64,000 nucleotides of DNA from Clostridia bacterium (GTDB lineage: Bacteria; Bacillota_A; Clostridia; Oscillospirales; Acutalibacteraceae), in the NCBI GenBank assembly GCA_017397065.1, contig JAFQKE010000003.1, forward strand, positions 16,450 through 80,449. The letters run 5' to 3'. Both the position numbers and the translations under genes were made by a program. Positions within the stretch are counted from its first letter, which is position 1, and each line of letters begins with the position of its first letter. The notes beneath the pieces are model-generated. The model saw only the letters and a list, made by a program, of their open reading frames with translations. It was not told the DNA's origin and did no database searches. Positions 1-8,110 of the stretch are shown in pieces.

Positions 1-2
1 TA

Positions 3-1010
3 AAACAACTTCCAACCTTTGCTTGGCGTACCTATCGTGGCGGTGGGATGATAAAACGGTATTTAAATCTCACTCCTGCTGAAGACACCTTTTATCCCGA
101 AGATTGGATTTCCTCTTTTGTTGAGGCGAAAAATAAAAATTATGTGAAGAATGAGGGTATAACTCGTGTGCTTTTTAATGGTGAGGAAAGGCTCATTACA
201 GATGTTGTAACCCCTGACGATTTTGGCGAGGGTCGCACCGACAGCGGAGTTTTAATAAAATTTTTGGATTCGGCCGAGCGGCTTGGCATTCAGGTGCATC
301 CCACAAAGGCCTATGCAAAGGAGCTTTTTGGCTCGGATTACGGAAAAACCGAATGTTGGCATATTTTAGGAACCCGAAATATGGGTGAATCGGCCTGCGT
401 TTATTTGGGATTTAAAGAGTATGTTACCAAAGAGCTTTGGAAAGACCTTTTTGAAAAGCAGGATATAAAGGGTATGCTTGATGCTATGCACCGTTTTGAG
501 GTAAAAGAGGGTGATACAATCTTAGTTACAGGTGGAACCCCTCACGCAATAGGTGCAGGTTGCTTCCTTTTAGAGATTCAGGAGCCGAGCGACTACACAA
601 TGCGTACCGAAAAGATAACAGTTGCCGGTGACAAACTTTCCCCTATGCAGATTCATTACGGCGTGGGTGAAGAAAAAATGCTTAGTTGTTTTGATTATAC
701 CCCAAAAACTGCAGAGCAGATTAAAAATGATTATTTTTTAAAGCAACGCAAATCGGGGGATAACGGCGTTACAAGTTTGGTGACTTATAATGATACCCCT
801 TGCTTTGCCTTGGAGCAGATTGAAACCGATGAAATCACTATCCAAAAGCCACATTTCGTAACCATTATCGCTACCAAAAGCGGGGGCGTTATGAGTTGTG
901 GCGGCTATGAGTCCAAAATGAACCGAGGGGATAAATTTTTTGTGCCTGCAAACACAAAAATCACACTTAAAAATGCAAAAGCACTCATATGCTACCCTCC
1001 CAAAAGGTAG
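3..1010 (+). CDS. manA: Mannose-6-phosphate isomerase, class I type (5' end outside window)
   Basis: Interconverts mannose 6-phosphate and fructose 6-phosphate in the cytoplasm, using a zinc-binding cupin fold. Visible motifs, numbered from the ATG at 48, are QVHP (82-85), KTECW (100-104), TPHAIG (164-169) and EIQEPSD (176-182), which carry the metal ligands and active-site residues of the family. The reading frame is open upstream of that ATG to the window edge, and codons 3-47 translate to the family N-terminal pattern WRTYRGG. The ATG at 48 is therefore an internal Met and the true start lies outside the window. The gene ends at a strong bidirectional terminator at 1120-1159. The family assignment is firm; physiological substrate preference is inferred. 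Confidence 0.9.
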   Translation, partial: KQLPTFAWRTYRGGGMIKRYLNLTPAEDTFYPEDWISSFVEAKNKNYVKNEGITRVLFNGEERLITDVVTPDDFGEGRTDSGVLIKFLDSAERLGIQVHPTKAYAKELFGSDYGKTECWHILGTRNMGESACVYLGFKEYVTKELWKDLFEKQDIKGMLDAMHRFEVKEGDTILVTGGTPHAIGAGCFLLEIQEPSDYTMRTEKITVAGDKLSPMQIHYGVGEEKMLSCFDYTPKTAEQIKNDYFLKQRKSGDNGVTSLVTYNDTPCFALEQIETDEITIQKPHFVTIIATKSGGVMSCGGYESKMNRGDKFFVPANTKITLKNAKALICYPPKR

Positions 1011-1119
1011 GTTATAAATAAGGTGGATTCAAAAGGCTTTTTTCGATACAGCTTTAAACATTAAAGGTCATCGCATAAAATCAGATGCGGTATGTCGTTA
1101 ATATATGCATATACAGCAT

Positions 1120-1159
1120 AAAACGGGGCTGTCTCACTTTGGTGAGACAGCCCCGTTTT
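1120..1159. terminator. Bidirectional terminator between manA and birA
   Basis: A perfect 18-bp inverted repeat (1120-1137 with 1142-1159) with a 4-nt loop. It begins with AAAA and ends with TTTT, so it can end transcription from both of the convergent flanking genes. Confidence 0.9.
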
Positions 1160-1179
1160 AAATGTTCAGTATATTATTC

Positions 1180-1971
1180 TCAAAGTATATTACCGCTACC
1201 AACTGTGACTTCGCCGCTTTCTAAAGCAATCATTTCGCCCAAAGCGTTTTTAATAACAAGCCTAAATCTTTCATCAATACCCTCAACAGTACCCGAATAT
1301 TCGTTTTTATTTTGCGTGTAATTAACGGTACTGCCTATAAGCATCATTCGTTTTTGGTATTCCTCTTTTGCGGCTTCACCCTTTAAATCTTTATAAAGTT
1401 CAAAAAATCTGTTTACTATATCGGCAATGAGTGCGTTAGCATCAAAGCTTTCGTTATCGTCAAAAAGACTTCCTGCAATATTTTTTATTTCCTCGGGGTA
1501 GCCGTTTTTAGGGGTGGTAAGGTTTATCCCTATTCCCAGCACAACATAATCGGCAGTGCCATCGGCGTTAAATGCCGCCTCACTTAAAATCCCGCATATC
1601 TTTTTCCCGTTTAAAAAAATATCATTTACCCACTTGATTTTTGGCGATTTTTTTGTGATTTTTTCAGCTGCAGCAGCAACGGCGACCGCCGCAACAGGGG
1701 TTATTAAGGAAATATCCTCTGCCTTTATTTTTGGGCGAAGAATTATACTGAAATAAATTCCCGATTCTTCAGGGGAATAAAAGCTTCTGCCCATTCTGCC
1801 TCTTCCGCCCGTTTGTGAAAGAGCAACAATTAAATCACCCTCGCCAGCTCCATTTGTTGCATCGAGCTTGGCCATACTGTTTGTGGAGTCAATCCTACCA
1901 AAAACCTTAACCTTGGAACTAAGTTTTAAAAGCGATTTTATAGCTATCGCTGACACATTATTTTTACCCAT
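1180..1971 (-). CDS. birA: Biotin--[acetyl-CoA-carboxylase] ligase, catalytic-only form
   Basis: Attaches biotin to the carrier protein of biotin-dependent carboxylases through biotinyl-AMP. The adenylate-binding loop GGRGRMGRSF (55-64), the KWVND motif (113-117), the GILSEA stretch and a small C-terminal SH3-like domain (from about 215) are present. At 263 aa it lacks the N-terminal winged-helix domain of regulatory BirA, so it should not act as the biotin repressor. The start at 1971 is preceded by an AAGGGGG ribosome site about 10 nt away and by its own promoter (2000-2028). It sits downstream of mazF on the same strand but is separated from it by a terminator, so it is probably transcribed alone. 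Confidence 0.93.
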   Translation of the reverse strand: MGKNNVSAIAIKSLLKLSSKVKVFGRIDSTNSMAKLDATNGAGEGDLIVALSQTGGRGRMGRSFYSPEESGIYFSIILRPKIKAEDISLITPVAAVAVAAAAEKITKKSPKIKWVNDIFLNGKKICGILSEAAFNADGTADYVVLGIGINLTTPKNGYPEEIKNIAGSLFDDNESFDANALIADIVNRFFELYKDLKGEAAKEEYQKRMMLIGSTVNYTQNKNEYSGTVEGIDERFRLVIKNALGEMIALESGEVTVGSGNIL

Positions 1972-1999
1972 TTTCGAATCGCCCCCTTACATATAATAT

Positions 2000-2028
2000 A
2001 TAATAGCATATTCCGGCACTTAATTCAA
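2000..2028 (-). promoter_or_regulatory. birA promoter
   Basis: On the minus strand, -35 TTGAAT (2023-2028), a 17-bp spacer, and -10 TATTAT (2000-2005). It lies just downstream of the mazF terminator. Confidence 0.75.
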
Positions 2029-2030
2029 CA

Positions 2031-2062
2031 AAAAAGACCACCTGTTTAGTGGGTGGTCTTTA
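2031..2062 (-). terminator. mazF terminator
   Basis: Stem 2033-2042 with 2052-2061 (AAAGACCACC / GGTGGTCTTT). The A-run at 2029-2035 on the plus strand is the U-tract for the minus-strand mazF transcript. Confidence 0.8.
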
Positions 2063-2072
2063 CTTATAAAAA

Positions 2073-2429
2073 TCAAATTCCTCTGCCCATAAGGCCGAAG
2101 CTCACCGAAAGAGCTTTATCAACCTTATCCATCATAGAAACATCAAGTATACCCATTTTTTCTTTTAAGCGACGCTTATCAATTGTGCGTACCTGCTCTA
2201 AAAGAACAATAGAGTTTTTTTGAAGTCCCGAGCCCTCGGCCTCAACGCTTATGTGGGTTGGAAGTCTAGCCTTGTCCTGCTGACTTGTTATAGCTGCCGC
2301 TATAACGGTGGGACTATATTTGTTCCCTACGTCATTCTGGATTATTAAAACCGGACGTATGCCGCCCTGCTCCGAGCCGACAACGGGACTCAAATCAGCA
2401 TAATAAATTTCACCACGCTTAACGGTCAT
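2073..2429 (-). CDS. mazF: MazF/PemK-type endoribonuclease toxin (EndoA-like)
   Basis: Predicted sequence-specific mRNA interferase. The 118-aa product closely follows the Bacillus EndoA pattern: [20 protein letters not shown] at the N-terminus, RPVLIIQND, then [16 protein letters not shown], which carry the catalytic and RNA-binding residues of the family. I place the start at the ATG at 2429 rather than 2438, because the AAAGG ribosome site abuts the 2438 ATG but stands about 9 nt before 2429. In most Firmicutes a mazE/ndoAI antitoxin gene lies directly upstream, and here no ORF of that kind is seen in the 730 bp before the next gene. It ends in its own terminator. Confidence 0.92.
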   Translation of the reverse strand: MTVKRGEIYYADLSPVVGSEQGGIRPVLIIQNDVGNKYSPTVIAAAITSQQDKARLPTHISVEAEGSGLQKNSIVLLEQVRTIDKRRLKEKMGILDVSMMDKVDKALSVSFGLMGRGI

Positions 2430-2999
2430 TTTAAGCATCCTTTCAAAAAATTAGGGTTCATTTTTAATGTACAAACACCTTAACGGCATCTGTTACTATT
2501 TTTACCCAAGATATATATTTTAATCATTAAAAGGAATATTTTTAATTTTATTTCCATATTCTATATTATGCAAAAGCTAGTTTTATGTAACCAAGCTGTT
2601 TTTGATGTTTTGAGTTTTAATATTGTTAAAAAATCAAAAAAATCCTCACAAAAAATAGCTTATAAAAAATTGCATAAAAGGTTTCAGTAGGTTAAAAAGT
2701 GGTATGAGAACTGTCAAAAAAAGCATTTTTCACTCAAAATCCATTAAATTTTATATAAAAAATGGTGCTTTTTCACCACTTTTAACAAAAAACACTCAAA
2801 TATTACTATTTGTAAAGTAAATAATACAGCCTTTAAGACAATTTTTTTCACATTTGCTAGCAAAATGCACAAAAGGAAATCGAAAAGGTTACAAAATGAT
2901 CCATTTAAATGAAAATGTTACAGGTTTGTAACCTTTGTTTTGCGATTTTTCCCCTAAAAAGTTTGTCTATTTTGTATATTAAAAGGCACTTTTTTTGTG
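2430..2999. other. AT-rich intergenic stretch without genes
   Basis: Very AT-rich, with runs of A and T and many stops in all frames. I see no ORF resembling an antitoxin, no strong hairpin and no clear repeat. It probably holds the mazF promoter, but no convincing -35/-10 pair stood out. Confidence 0.6.
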
Positions 3000-3028
3000 T
3001 TGACTGTCAAAAAGAATTGTTATATACT
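3000..3028 (+). promoter_or_regulatory. Promoter of the 3D/G5 protein gene
   Basis: -35 TTGACT (3000-3005), a 17-bp spacer, and -10 TATACT (3023-3028). The predicted start is near 3035, which gives an unusually long leader of about 128 nt. Confidence 0.8.
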
Positions 3029-3034
3029 GCTTAA

Positions 3035-3143
3035 GGTGCCAAAAAGGGCATCAAAAAAACAACCGAAATTTTAATCGGTTTCAGCAGTAGCAGATGCGTT
3101 TTTCCGTACATCTGAACACCAAAATAAAAAATAGGTACTGCTG
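3035..3143 (+). ncRNA. Structured 5' leader of the 3D/G5 gene
   Basis: The untranslated leader can fold into several helices: 3061-3066 with 3075-3080 (AACCGA/TCGGTT), an outer helix 3082-3089 with 3136-3143 (CAGCAGTA/TACTGCTG), and inside it 3091-3096 with 3109-3114 (CAGATG/CATCTG). The outer helix closes just before the ribosome site at 3150-3154. There is no U-tract terminator, so any control would act on translation or RNA stability. I do not recognise a c-di-AMP (ydaO) riboswitch signature or another known class. Confidence 0.45.
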
Positions 3144-3162
3144 TAATTACGGAGGTTTATTG

Positions 3163-4269
3163 ATGAGTACAATTAAGCTTATGATTGTGAAATGTGTAAC
3201 TGCTATTTTAGTCAGTACAGTTTTAGCTTCCAGTCTGGTTGCTTTTGCTGCTGCTAATCCTCATAGCACTGTAACAATCATAGATGGTGAAAAAACATTT
3301 GATGTAAGTACACACTATACCACAGCCGAGGAGATTCTTCGTGAAGCAGATATAACTCTTCTGGATGGTGAAACAGCTCAGCTTGAAACAAAAAACAACG
3401 GTGAAACTGTTTTAAACATCAGTCGTACATTCCCCGTTTACATTACTGTAGGCAAGCAGACTAAAACTATAAGAGTTTTAGGCGGAACGGTGGCTGATGC
3501 GTTAGCTAAAGCAGGAATTACACTTGATGAAAATTCAATCTGCAACTTAAAACCCGAAACCGTTATTACCGAAGAAACATACATTGATATTGTAGATGTT
3601 AAGTATGTTACCGAATCTTATGAAGAAAGCATTCCTTTTACTGCTAAGGTAGAGTATTCTGATACTCTTGCAAAGGGCGAGAAAAAGGTTATTGAGGGAG
3701 TTAACGGCACCAAAACCGTAACTGTTAAGAAAACCTATAAAAACGGTGAACTTACCGAGACCGAAACCCTTTCTTCCGTTGTTACTACACCTGCTGTAGC
3801 TCAGGTTACTATCGTTGGAACAAAGTCTAAGGCTCAAAAGCCTTCAGCTCCCAAGGTTGAAATTAAAAATGATGCCGCCGCTGAGGGTACCGTGCTTTAT
3901 TCTGCAATCAAAACCATTTCCAGTCTTAAAGCACCTAAATCCTTAACTTTAAATTCAAAAGGTATTCCTGTAAACTATAAGAAAAAAACTACAGTTCAGG
4001 CAACTGCTTATACCGATCATTCCGGCACACGTTGTGCAAGCGGCGTTTTACCCCAGACCGGTTATATTGCAGTTAACCCCAAGATTATTCCTTATGGTAC
4101 AAAGATGTTTATAGTATCTAAAGATGGTAAATATGTTTACGGTTATGCAATTGCAGCCGATACAGGCGGATTTGTAAGAAAAAGACCTTACAATGTTGAC
4201 CTTTTCTTTAATACCGAGAGCGAATGCCGCAATTTTGGTCGCCGTGATGTAGTAATCTATTTCCTTTAA
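3163..4269 (+). CDS. Secreted 3D-domain protein with DUF348 and G5 domains (YabE/RpfB-like)
   Basis: Predicted exported cell-wall-active protein of 368 aa. In order it shows a signal peptide (about residues 1-30, hydrophobic core ending near AFAAA), two DUF348 repeats (GEKTFDVST... and KQTKTIRVLGGTV...), a G5 domain (the KYVTES...TTPAV region) and a C-terminal 3D domain with VQATAYTDHS, AADTGG and VDLFF, whose aspartates form the catalytic site in the MltA-like 3D fold. Related proteins are cell-wall muralytic enzymes or resuscitation factors. An in-frame ATG at 3094 lies inside the structured leader; GGAGG at 3150-3154 fixes the start at 3163. Lytic activity is inferred from domains. Confidence 0.88.
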   Translation: MSTIKLMIVKCVTAILVSTVLASSLVAFAAANPHSTVTIIDGEKTFDVSTHYTTAEEILREADITLLDGETAQLETKNNGETVLNISRTFPVYITVGKQTKTIRVLGGTVADALAKAGITLDENSICNLKPETVITEETYIDIVDVKYVTESYEESIPFTAKVEYSDTLAKGEKKVIEGVNGTKTVTVKKTYKNGELTETETLSSVVTTPAVAQVTIVGTKSKAQKPSAPKVEIKNDAAAEGTVLYSAIKTISSLKAPKSLTLNSKGIPVNYKKKTTVQATAYTDHSGTRCASGVLPQTGYIAVNPKIIPYGTKMFIVSKDGKYVYGYAIAADTGGFVRKRPYNVDLFFNTESECRNFGRRDVVIYFL

Positions 4270-4288
4270 AATTAAATGATTCAGTTAA

Positions 4289-4324
4289 GCCGATGGTGAT
4301 TTTTCGCCGTCGGCTGTTTTTTTG
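4289..4324 (+). terminator. Terminator after the 3D/G5 gene
   Basis: 12-bp stem with two wobble pairs (4289-4300 with 4305-4316), loop TTTT, then GTTTTTTTG. Confidence 0.88.
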
Positions 4325-4379
4325 TTGTGCCACAGATGTTAAAATATTATATTTTACAGAAAAAAAGTCAATAAAAGTA

Positions 4380-4408
4380 TTGCATTAGAACCTGTTTTGT
4401 GGGATAAT
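4380..4408 (+). promoter_or_regulatory. Promoter of the HD protein-luxS-DUF436 operon
   Basis: -35 TTGCAT (4380-4385), a 17-bp spacer, and -10 GATAAT (4403-4408). The predicted start near 4415 lies after the ATG at 4412 and before the one at 4451, which supports the later start for the HD gene. Confidence 0.7.
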
Positions 4409-4450
4409 AAAATGAATAAATATTTTTTAGATGAGAGGAAAACACGCAAA

Positions 4451-5110
4451 ATGCTCACTTTTAAGGATGTTAAAAATAATCCTGCAATTTCTGTTTATAT
4501 TACAAAAGCCGATGAGGCTTTAAAGTCATTAGGGTACACAGAGCATAGCTTTGCTCACGTTACAAAGGTTTCTACCGTTGCGGCTCAGATTCTTACCAAG
4601 CTAGGATATAGTGCCCGTGAAATTGAGCTTGCCAAAATATCCGGATATCTGCACGATATTGGCAATCTTGTAAATAGGGTAGAGCATTCCCAAAGCGGTG
4701 CGGTAATGGCTTTTCGTATTTTGGATAATATGGGTATGGAAGCTGAGGATATTGCCGCTGTGGTATCGGCAATCGGTAATCACGATGAGGGCGTGGGCGT
4801 TCCCGTAAATGCGGTTGCCGCCGCACTTATTCTGGCAGATAAATCTGATGTTCGCCGCAGCAGAGTGCGTAATAATGATGAAACTACATTTGATTTGCAT
4901 GACAGAGTGAATTATTCCGTAATCAATTCCGAGCTTATAATAGAAAAAGAACAAAAAATAATCAAACTTAAGCTCCGCATAGATACTGCCTACGGCTCTG
5001 TTATGGATTATTTTGAGATTTTCCTCGACAGAATGATTCTGTGTAGAAAGGCGGCCGAGCTTTTAGGCCTTAGCTTTAAGCTTGATATTAACGGACAACA
5101 GTTGATTTAA
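4451..5110 (+). CDS. HD-domain phosphohydrolase
   Basis: A 219-aa protein with an HD metal-dependent phosphohydrolase domain: the first His near H36, the HD pair at 68-69 (SGYLHDIGN), EHS near 78-80 and a GNHDE motif further on. Such proteins hydrolyse phosphate esters or nucleotides, and the substrate here is unknown. Earlier in-frame starts at 4397 (TTG) and 4412 (ATG) are unlikely, because the predicted transcript begins at about 4415 and a GAGAGGAA ribosome site at 4433-4440 precedes 4451. It is the first gene of a likely three-gene unit with luxS and a DUF436 gene. Confidence 0.82.
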   Translation: MLTFKDVKNNPAISVYITKADEALKSLGYTEHSFAHVTKVSTVAAQILTKLGYSAREIELAKISGYLHDIGNLVNRVEHSQSGAVMAFRILDNMGMEAEDIAAVVSAIGNHDEGVGVPVNAVAAALILADKSDVRRSRVRNNDETTFDLHDRVNYSVINSELIIEKEQKIIKLKLRIDTAYGSVMDYFEIFLDRMILCRKAAELLGLSFKLDINGQQLI

Positions 5111-5131
5111 TGTATTGCGAGGAGAGGTAAT

Positions 5132-5599
5132 ATGAAAAGAATCGCCAGCTTTGAAGTGGATCATCGCTACATTACCCCGGGAATTTATATTTCCAGAATC
5201 GATGATGATATTACAACCTATGATCTTAGAACTCGCCGCCCGAATTGCGGTGATTTTATGAGTGATAGTATTATGCATACCTTTGAGCACCTTTTTGCTA
5301 CCTATGTGCGTAATAGCGATATAGGAAACAAGGTTATTTATTTTGGCCCTATGGGTTGTGCAACGGGATTTTATCTCCTTTTAAGAGATGCAAATCACAA
5401 GGAAACTTTGAATATTGTTATCAGCGTGTTGGAACAAATAGTAAATCATAAGGGCGATGTTTTTGGCAATAGTGAAATTGAGTGTGGAAACTATAAATCC
5501 TTGAGGCTTGAAGCCGCAGTAGGTGAGGCCAAGAGCTATTTAGCTGTTCTTAAAGCTAAAGAGGATACAGATTTTAAATATCCCACCGAGAGAGGTTAG
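5132..5599 (+). CDS. luxS: S-ribosylhomocysteine lyase (AI-2 synthase)
   Basis: Cleaves S-ribosylhomocysteine to homocysteine and the AI-2 precursor DPD, and so links the activated-methyl cycle to quorum signalling. The metal ligands are visible as HTFEH (H49, H53) and Cys118 in ECGN, and the catalytic Cys76 is in GPMGCATGFY. At 155 aa it is of normal length. The N-terminal segment (SFEVDHRYITPGIYIS) differs from the Bacillus type and looks like the second LuxS group found in Clostridia and bifidobacteria. A GGAGAGG ribosome site precedes it. No pfs/mtnN gene, which makes its substrate, is in the window. Confidence 0.95.
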   Translation: MKRIASFEVDHRYITPGIYISRIDDDITTYDLRTRRPNCGDFMSDSIMHTFEHLFATYVRNSDIGNKVIYFGPMGCATGFYLLLRDANHKETLNIVISVLEQIVNHKGDVFGNSEIECGNYKSLRLEAAVGEAKSYLAVLKAKEDTDFKYPTERG

Positions 5600-5603
5600 T
5601 TAT

Positions 5604-6140
5604 ATGAATTTAAAAGAAATTAAAAATGCGGTTTTTTCGGCTGCAAATGAACTTTGCGAAAAGGCAAAACTTAAATCAGGTTCCATTGTTGTTGTGGGCT
5701 GCTCCACCAGCGAGGTAGGTGGCGGCATAATAGGGAAAAGTGGAAGCTTGGATGTTGCAGAGGCTATTTTCGATGGACTGAACGATGCTTTTTTGGGGAA
5801 AGGAATTTTTATTGCCGCACAGTGTTGTGAGCATCTGAATCGTGCAATTGTTATTGAAAGAAAGGCAGCAAATGGTCTTGAAGAGGTTTCAGCCGTTCCC
5901 AAAATGCACGCAGGCGGTTCCTTTGCAACCACCGCATATTTAAAAATGTCACAACCTGTACTGGTTGAAGAAATTAAAGCCGATGCAGGTCTTGACATTG
6001 GTGCAACTCTTATTGGTATGCACCTTAAAAGAGTTGCTGTTCCCCTTAGATTAGAGGTTAAACAAATTGGTGCTGCACCCCTTTTTGCGGCTTACACAAG
6101 GCCAAAGTATATCGGCGGCATTCGTGCTGAATACGAATAG
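5604..6140 (+). CDS. DUF436 (UPF0340, YwlG-like) protein
   Basis: A 178-aa protein of the TIGR01440/DUF436 family. Recognisable parts are VVGCSTSEVGGG near residues 30-41, AAQCCEHLNRA near 71-81, and the C-terminal DIGATLIGMHLKRVAVPLR. The family's biochemical role is not established; the fold resembles aminoglycoside acetyltransferase relatives, so an acyl or nucleotide-binding enzyme is possible. It starts 4 nt after the luxS stop with its ribosome site inside the luxS end, which indicates an operon. Its stop codon is the left tip of a long inverted-repeat element (6138-6244). Confidence 0.88.
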   Translation: MNLKEIKNAVFSAANELCEKAKLKSGSIVVVGCSTSEVGGGIIGKSGSLDVAEAIFDGLNDAFLGKGIFIAAQCCEHLNRAIVIERKAANGLEEVSAVPKMHAGGSFATTAYLKMSQPVLVEEIKADAGLDIGATLIGMHLKRVAVPLRLEVKQIGAAPLFAAYTRPKYIGGIRAEYE

Positions 6141-6244
6141 CTTTGGATAAATTTGCGCCTTCCATCTTTTTTGGTTTCGCAGCGGTGCAGATAGCACAGC
6201 ACGCTCACCAAAAAAGTGTTATGCACAAATTTCTCTCAAAGCTA
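6138..6244. repeat. Nested inverted-repeat (MITE-like) element overlapping the DUF436 stop
   Basis: Nested arms: TAGCTTTG (6138-6145) with CAAAGCTA (6237-6244), AAATTTG (6149-6155) with CAAATTT (6226-6232), and CTTTTTTGGT (6166-6175) with ACCAAAAAAG (6207-6216). The whole 107 bp can fold into one interrupted hairpin. No coding capacity. A perfect 18-bp palindrome follows at 6249-6266. Part of the sequence resembles 27630-27711. Confidence 0.65.
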
Positions 6245-6288
6245 CGGGCGATGTAAATTTACATCGTTTATCTTATTTAGACTAATAT

Positions 6289-6313
6289 GTAGGGCAGGGG
6301 CTTGCTCCTGCCG
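6289..6313. repeat. Short palindromic repeat, family 1, copy A
   Basis: 25-nt imperfect palindrome beginning GTAGGGCAGG and ending CCTGCCG around a GGCTTGCT centre. It matches copies at 12925-12949 (inverted) and 41386-41410, with paired base changes that keep the stem. Confidence 0.75.
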
Positions 6314-6422
6314 AAAAAAGTATTTTTAATAAATTATAAACAATCAACATATTTTATTGACGGTGCATAGCATTTAAGTGTATAATAATATTTCATTAGT
6401 TCATTTTAAAGGAGAAACACAA

Positions 6423-7199
6423 ATGGCATATAATACATACAGTAAAAGAACGGGCGAGGCGAATATGTCTTTTGCAAAACTTGTTAGACAATGCTTACTC
6501 AGAACCATAATAACGACATTTATAGGTCTTGTTATCTATATGTCTATAGTTTTTGTTGTAAACGGAATGAACTATAAAATCATCGGTTATGAGATTTTTC
6601 ATAGTGTAGATGGTGAGAGCTTCGAAAAAGTTTATGAATACAGATATACCGGCAAAGAGGATGAAAATTGGGTTGATGAAAATTTAGCGCAATATCTTGA
6701 TGAAGACGGCTATTATAAAGAGGGTTATTATAAGCAGGATATTCCAAGCAGTCTTCCGGATTCCACAATGAAATTCCTTTCGTGGATAGCTCAGATACCG
6801 ACCCTTATCATTTGGGGAGCACTTATATATACTCTAACATGGAATGTTGGTAACGGTGCGGCCGATAAAAAGGAATTTGGCGGTACTGCTTTTGATAAAC
6901 TGTGTGGACTTAAAGCCGGCCTTATTGCGGTTATACCATACGCTATAACATATTTAATTCTTGTTGCAGCTAAGATTTTTGGAAGCTCAACCTGGCCTAT
7001 AAGTCTGTTTAAAATTGTGAACTATAATTGTTTTGCATTTAATGATATGATAATAACGGGCGGACTTAATACAATTTCCGTAACAGAGCTTATATGTCTT
7101 GCTCTTGTGCTTGTGCCCTTGCCATTATTTGCGGCATTTGGCTATGCAATGGGAGTTCGCCATACAAACATAAAAGAAAAAATAGTTTATAAAGATTAG
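6423..7199 (+). CDS. Hypothetical four-TM membrane protein
   Basis: I do not recognise a family. The 258-aa protein has four predicted membrane segments: about 25-45 (TIITTFIGLVIYMSIVFVV), 120-140 (LSWIAQIPTLIIWGALIYTL), 163-185 (AGLIAVIPYAITYLILVAA) and 222-245 (LICLALVLVPLPLFAAFGYAM). An acidic, Tyr-rich extracytoplasmic loop (about 55-110) lies between the first two. The start at 6423 follows AAAGGAGA; the upstream in-frame ATG at 6378 has no ribosome site. The next gene, a DUF624 membrane protein, starts 20 nt after the stop, so the two may be co-transcribed and act together. Confidence 0.75.
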   Translation: MAYNTYSKRTGEANMSFAKLVRQCLLRTIITTFIGLVIYMSIVFVVNGMNYKIIGYEIFHSVDGESFEKVYEYRYTGKEDENWVDENLAQYLDEDGYYKEGYYKQDIPSSLPDSTMKFLSWIAQIPTLIIWGALIYTLTWNVGNGAADKKEFGGTAFDKLCGLKAGLIAVIPYAITYLILVAAKIFGSSTWPISLFKIVNYNCFAFNDMIITGGLNTISVTELICLALVLVPLPLFAAFGYAMGVRHTNIKEKIVYKD

Positions 7200-7219
7200 T
7201 AAAAAGCAGGTGGATTAAA

Positions 7220-8083
7220 ATGGGTTTATTTTCAAGTAGTTATTATAAAGAGGGCCCGGGCGTAGAAAAAAATGAGCGTAAAAAGAAAGGCTTTTTTGCC
7301 TTTTTTGAAATATTTTTCCGCAACTTCTGGGGACTTTTTGTTGTAAGCTTTGTCTATAGTGCAATTTCGGTTCTCAGTCTTGGCTTTGCAAACGGACTCG
7401 CCAAAGCGGGTATGACCCACGTTGCCCGTAGTATAGGACGTGAAAAGCATTCGTTTCTGCTTTCTGATTTTAAAGAAACAATAAAAAAGAACTGGAAGCA
7501 ATGCTTGGCTATAGGCATCATCAATGTTTTCTTTATGGCAATCGTGCTTGTTGATATACATTATTTCAGAGGCTATCTGAACAGAGAGGACCTTAAAGAT
7601 ACGCCTATATTCCAAATAATCGGACTTGGTATAATTCTTGGTATTTTTATAATATCAACCTTTATTAAGTATTATCTCTGGACAATGGCAATAACATTTA
7701 AGCTTTCAATAAAGCAGATGATAAAAAATGGCTTTCAGTTTTCATTCTTGAATTTTGGACGCAATATACTTGTAGCTATACTCTTAGCTGTAATTTATTT
7801 TGGACTTTATGTTTTATCGGCCTTAAATCCCGGATTTATGGTGCTTGCAATTATTCTGTTGGTATGTGTAGTCCCCGGCTTCAAAGCATTGCTTGTTCAT
7901 TTTATATCGTTCCCACAGATTAAAAAGTATATGATAGACCCTTATTACGCCGAGCACAAGGGCGAGGATATTGAAAAGCGTCGTGCTTTGGGACTTGATA
8001 TTCCGGAAGACGAGCTTGAAGACGAAGAAAAAGAAGAAAGTATATTTACCGATACACTTCCTGCCGCTGATGCGGAAGACTAA
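7220..8083 (+). CDS. DUF624 (YesL-like) membrane protein
   Basis: A 287-aa integral membrane protein. It begins with a short basic region (NERKKKG), followed by the DUF624 pattern: an aromatic-rich first membrane helix, the LGFANGLAKAGMTHVARSI segment, a DFKETIKKNWKQ amphipathic stretch and four more hydrophobic helices. YesL-type proteins are usually found near carbohydrate or peptide uptake genes, but their function is unknown. The C-terminus is strongly acidic (EDELEDEEKEE). It is followed 27 nt later by lon. The N-terminal Gly-Pro-Gly (EGPGV) is common in this family. Confidence 0.8.
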   Translation: MGLFSSSYYKEGPGVEKNERKKKGFFAFFEIFFRNFWGLFVVSFVYSAISVLSLGFANGLAKAGMTHVARSIGREKHSFLLSDFKETIKKNWKQCLAIGIINVFFMAIVLVDIHYFRGYLNREDLKDTPIFQIIGLGIILGIFIISTFIKYYLWTMAITFKLSIKQMIKNGFQFSFLNFGRNILVAILLAVIYFGLYVLSALNPGFMVLAIILLVCVVPGFKALLVHFISFPQIKKYMIDPYYAEHKGEDIEKRRALGLDIPEDELEDEEKEESIFTDTLPAADAED

Positions 8084-8110
8084 TATAAACAGATTTTTTC
8101 GGAGGAAAAA

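Noticed and set aside
1085..1321. Plus-strand ORF between manA and birA
   Set aside because: It is antisense to birA and spans the bidirectional terminator.
3082..3143. c-di-AMP (ydaO) riboswitch before the 3D/G5 gene
   Set aside because: I looked for the conserved GGGGGACCCA-like and CAGCUAACC-like blocks and did not find them, so only a generic structured leader is reported.
6249..6313. CRISPR-like repeats
   Set aside because: The short palindromes are dispersed through the window and not in regular arrays with spacers.
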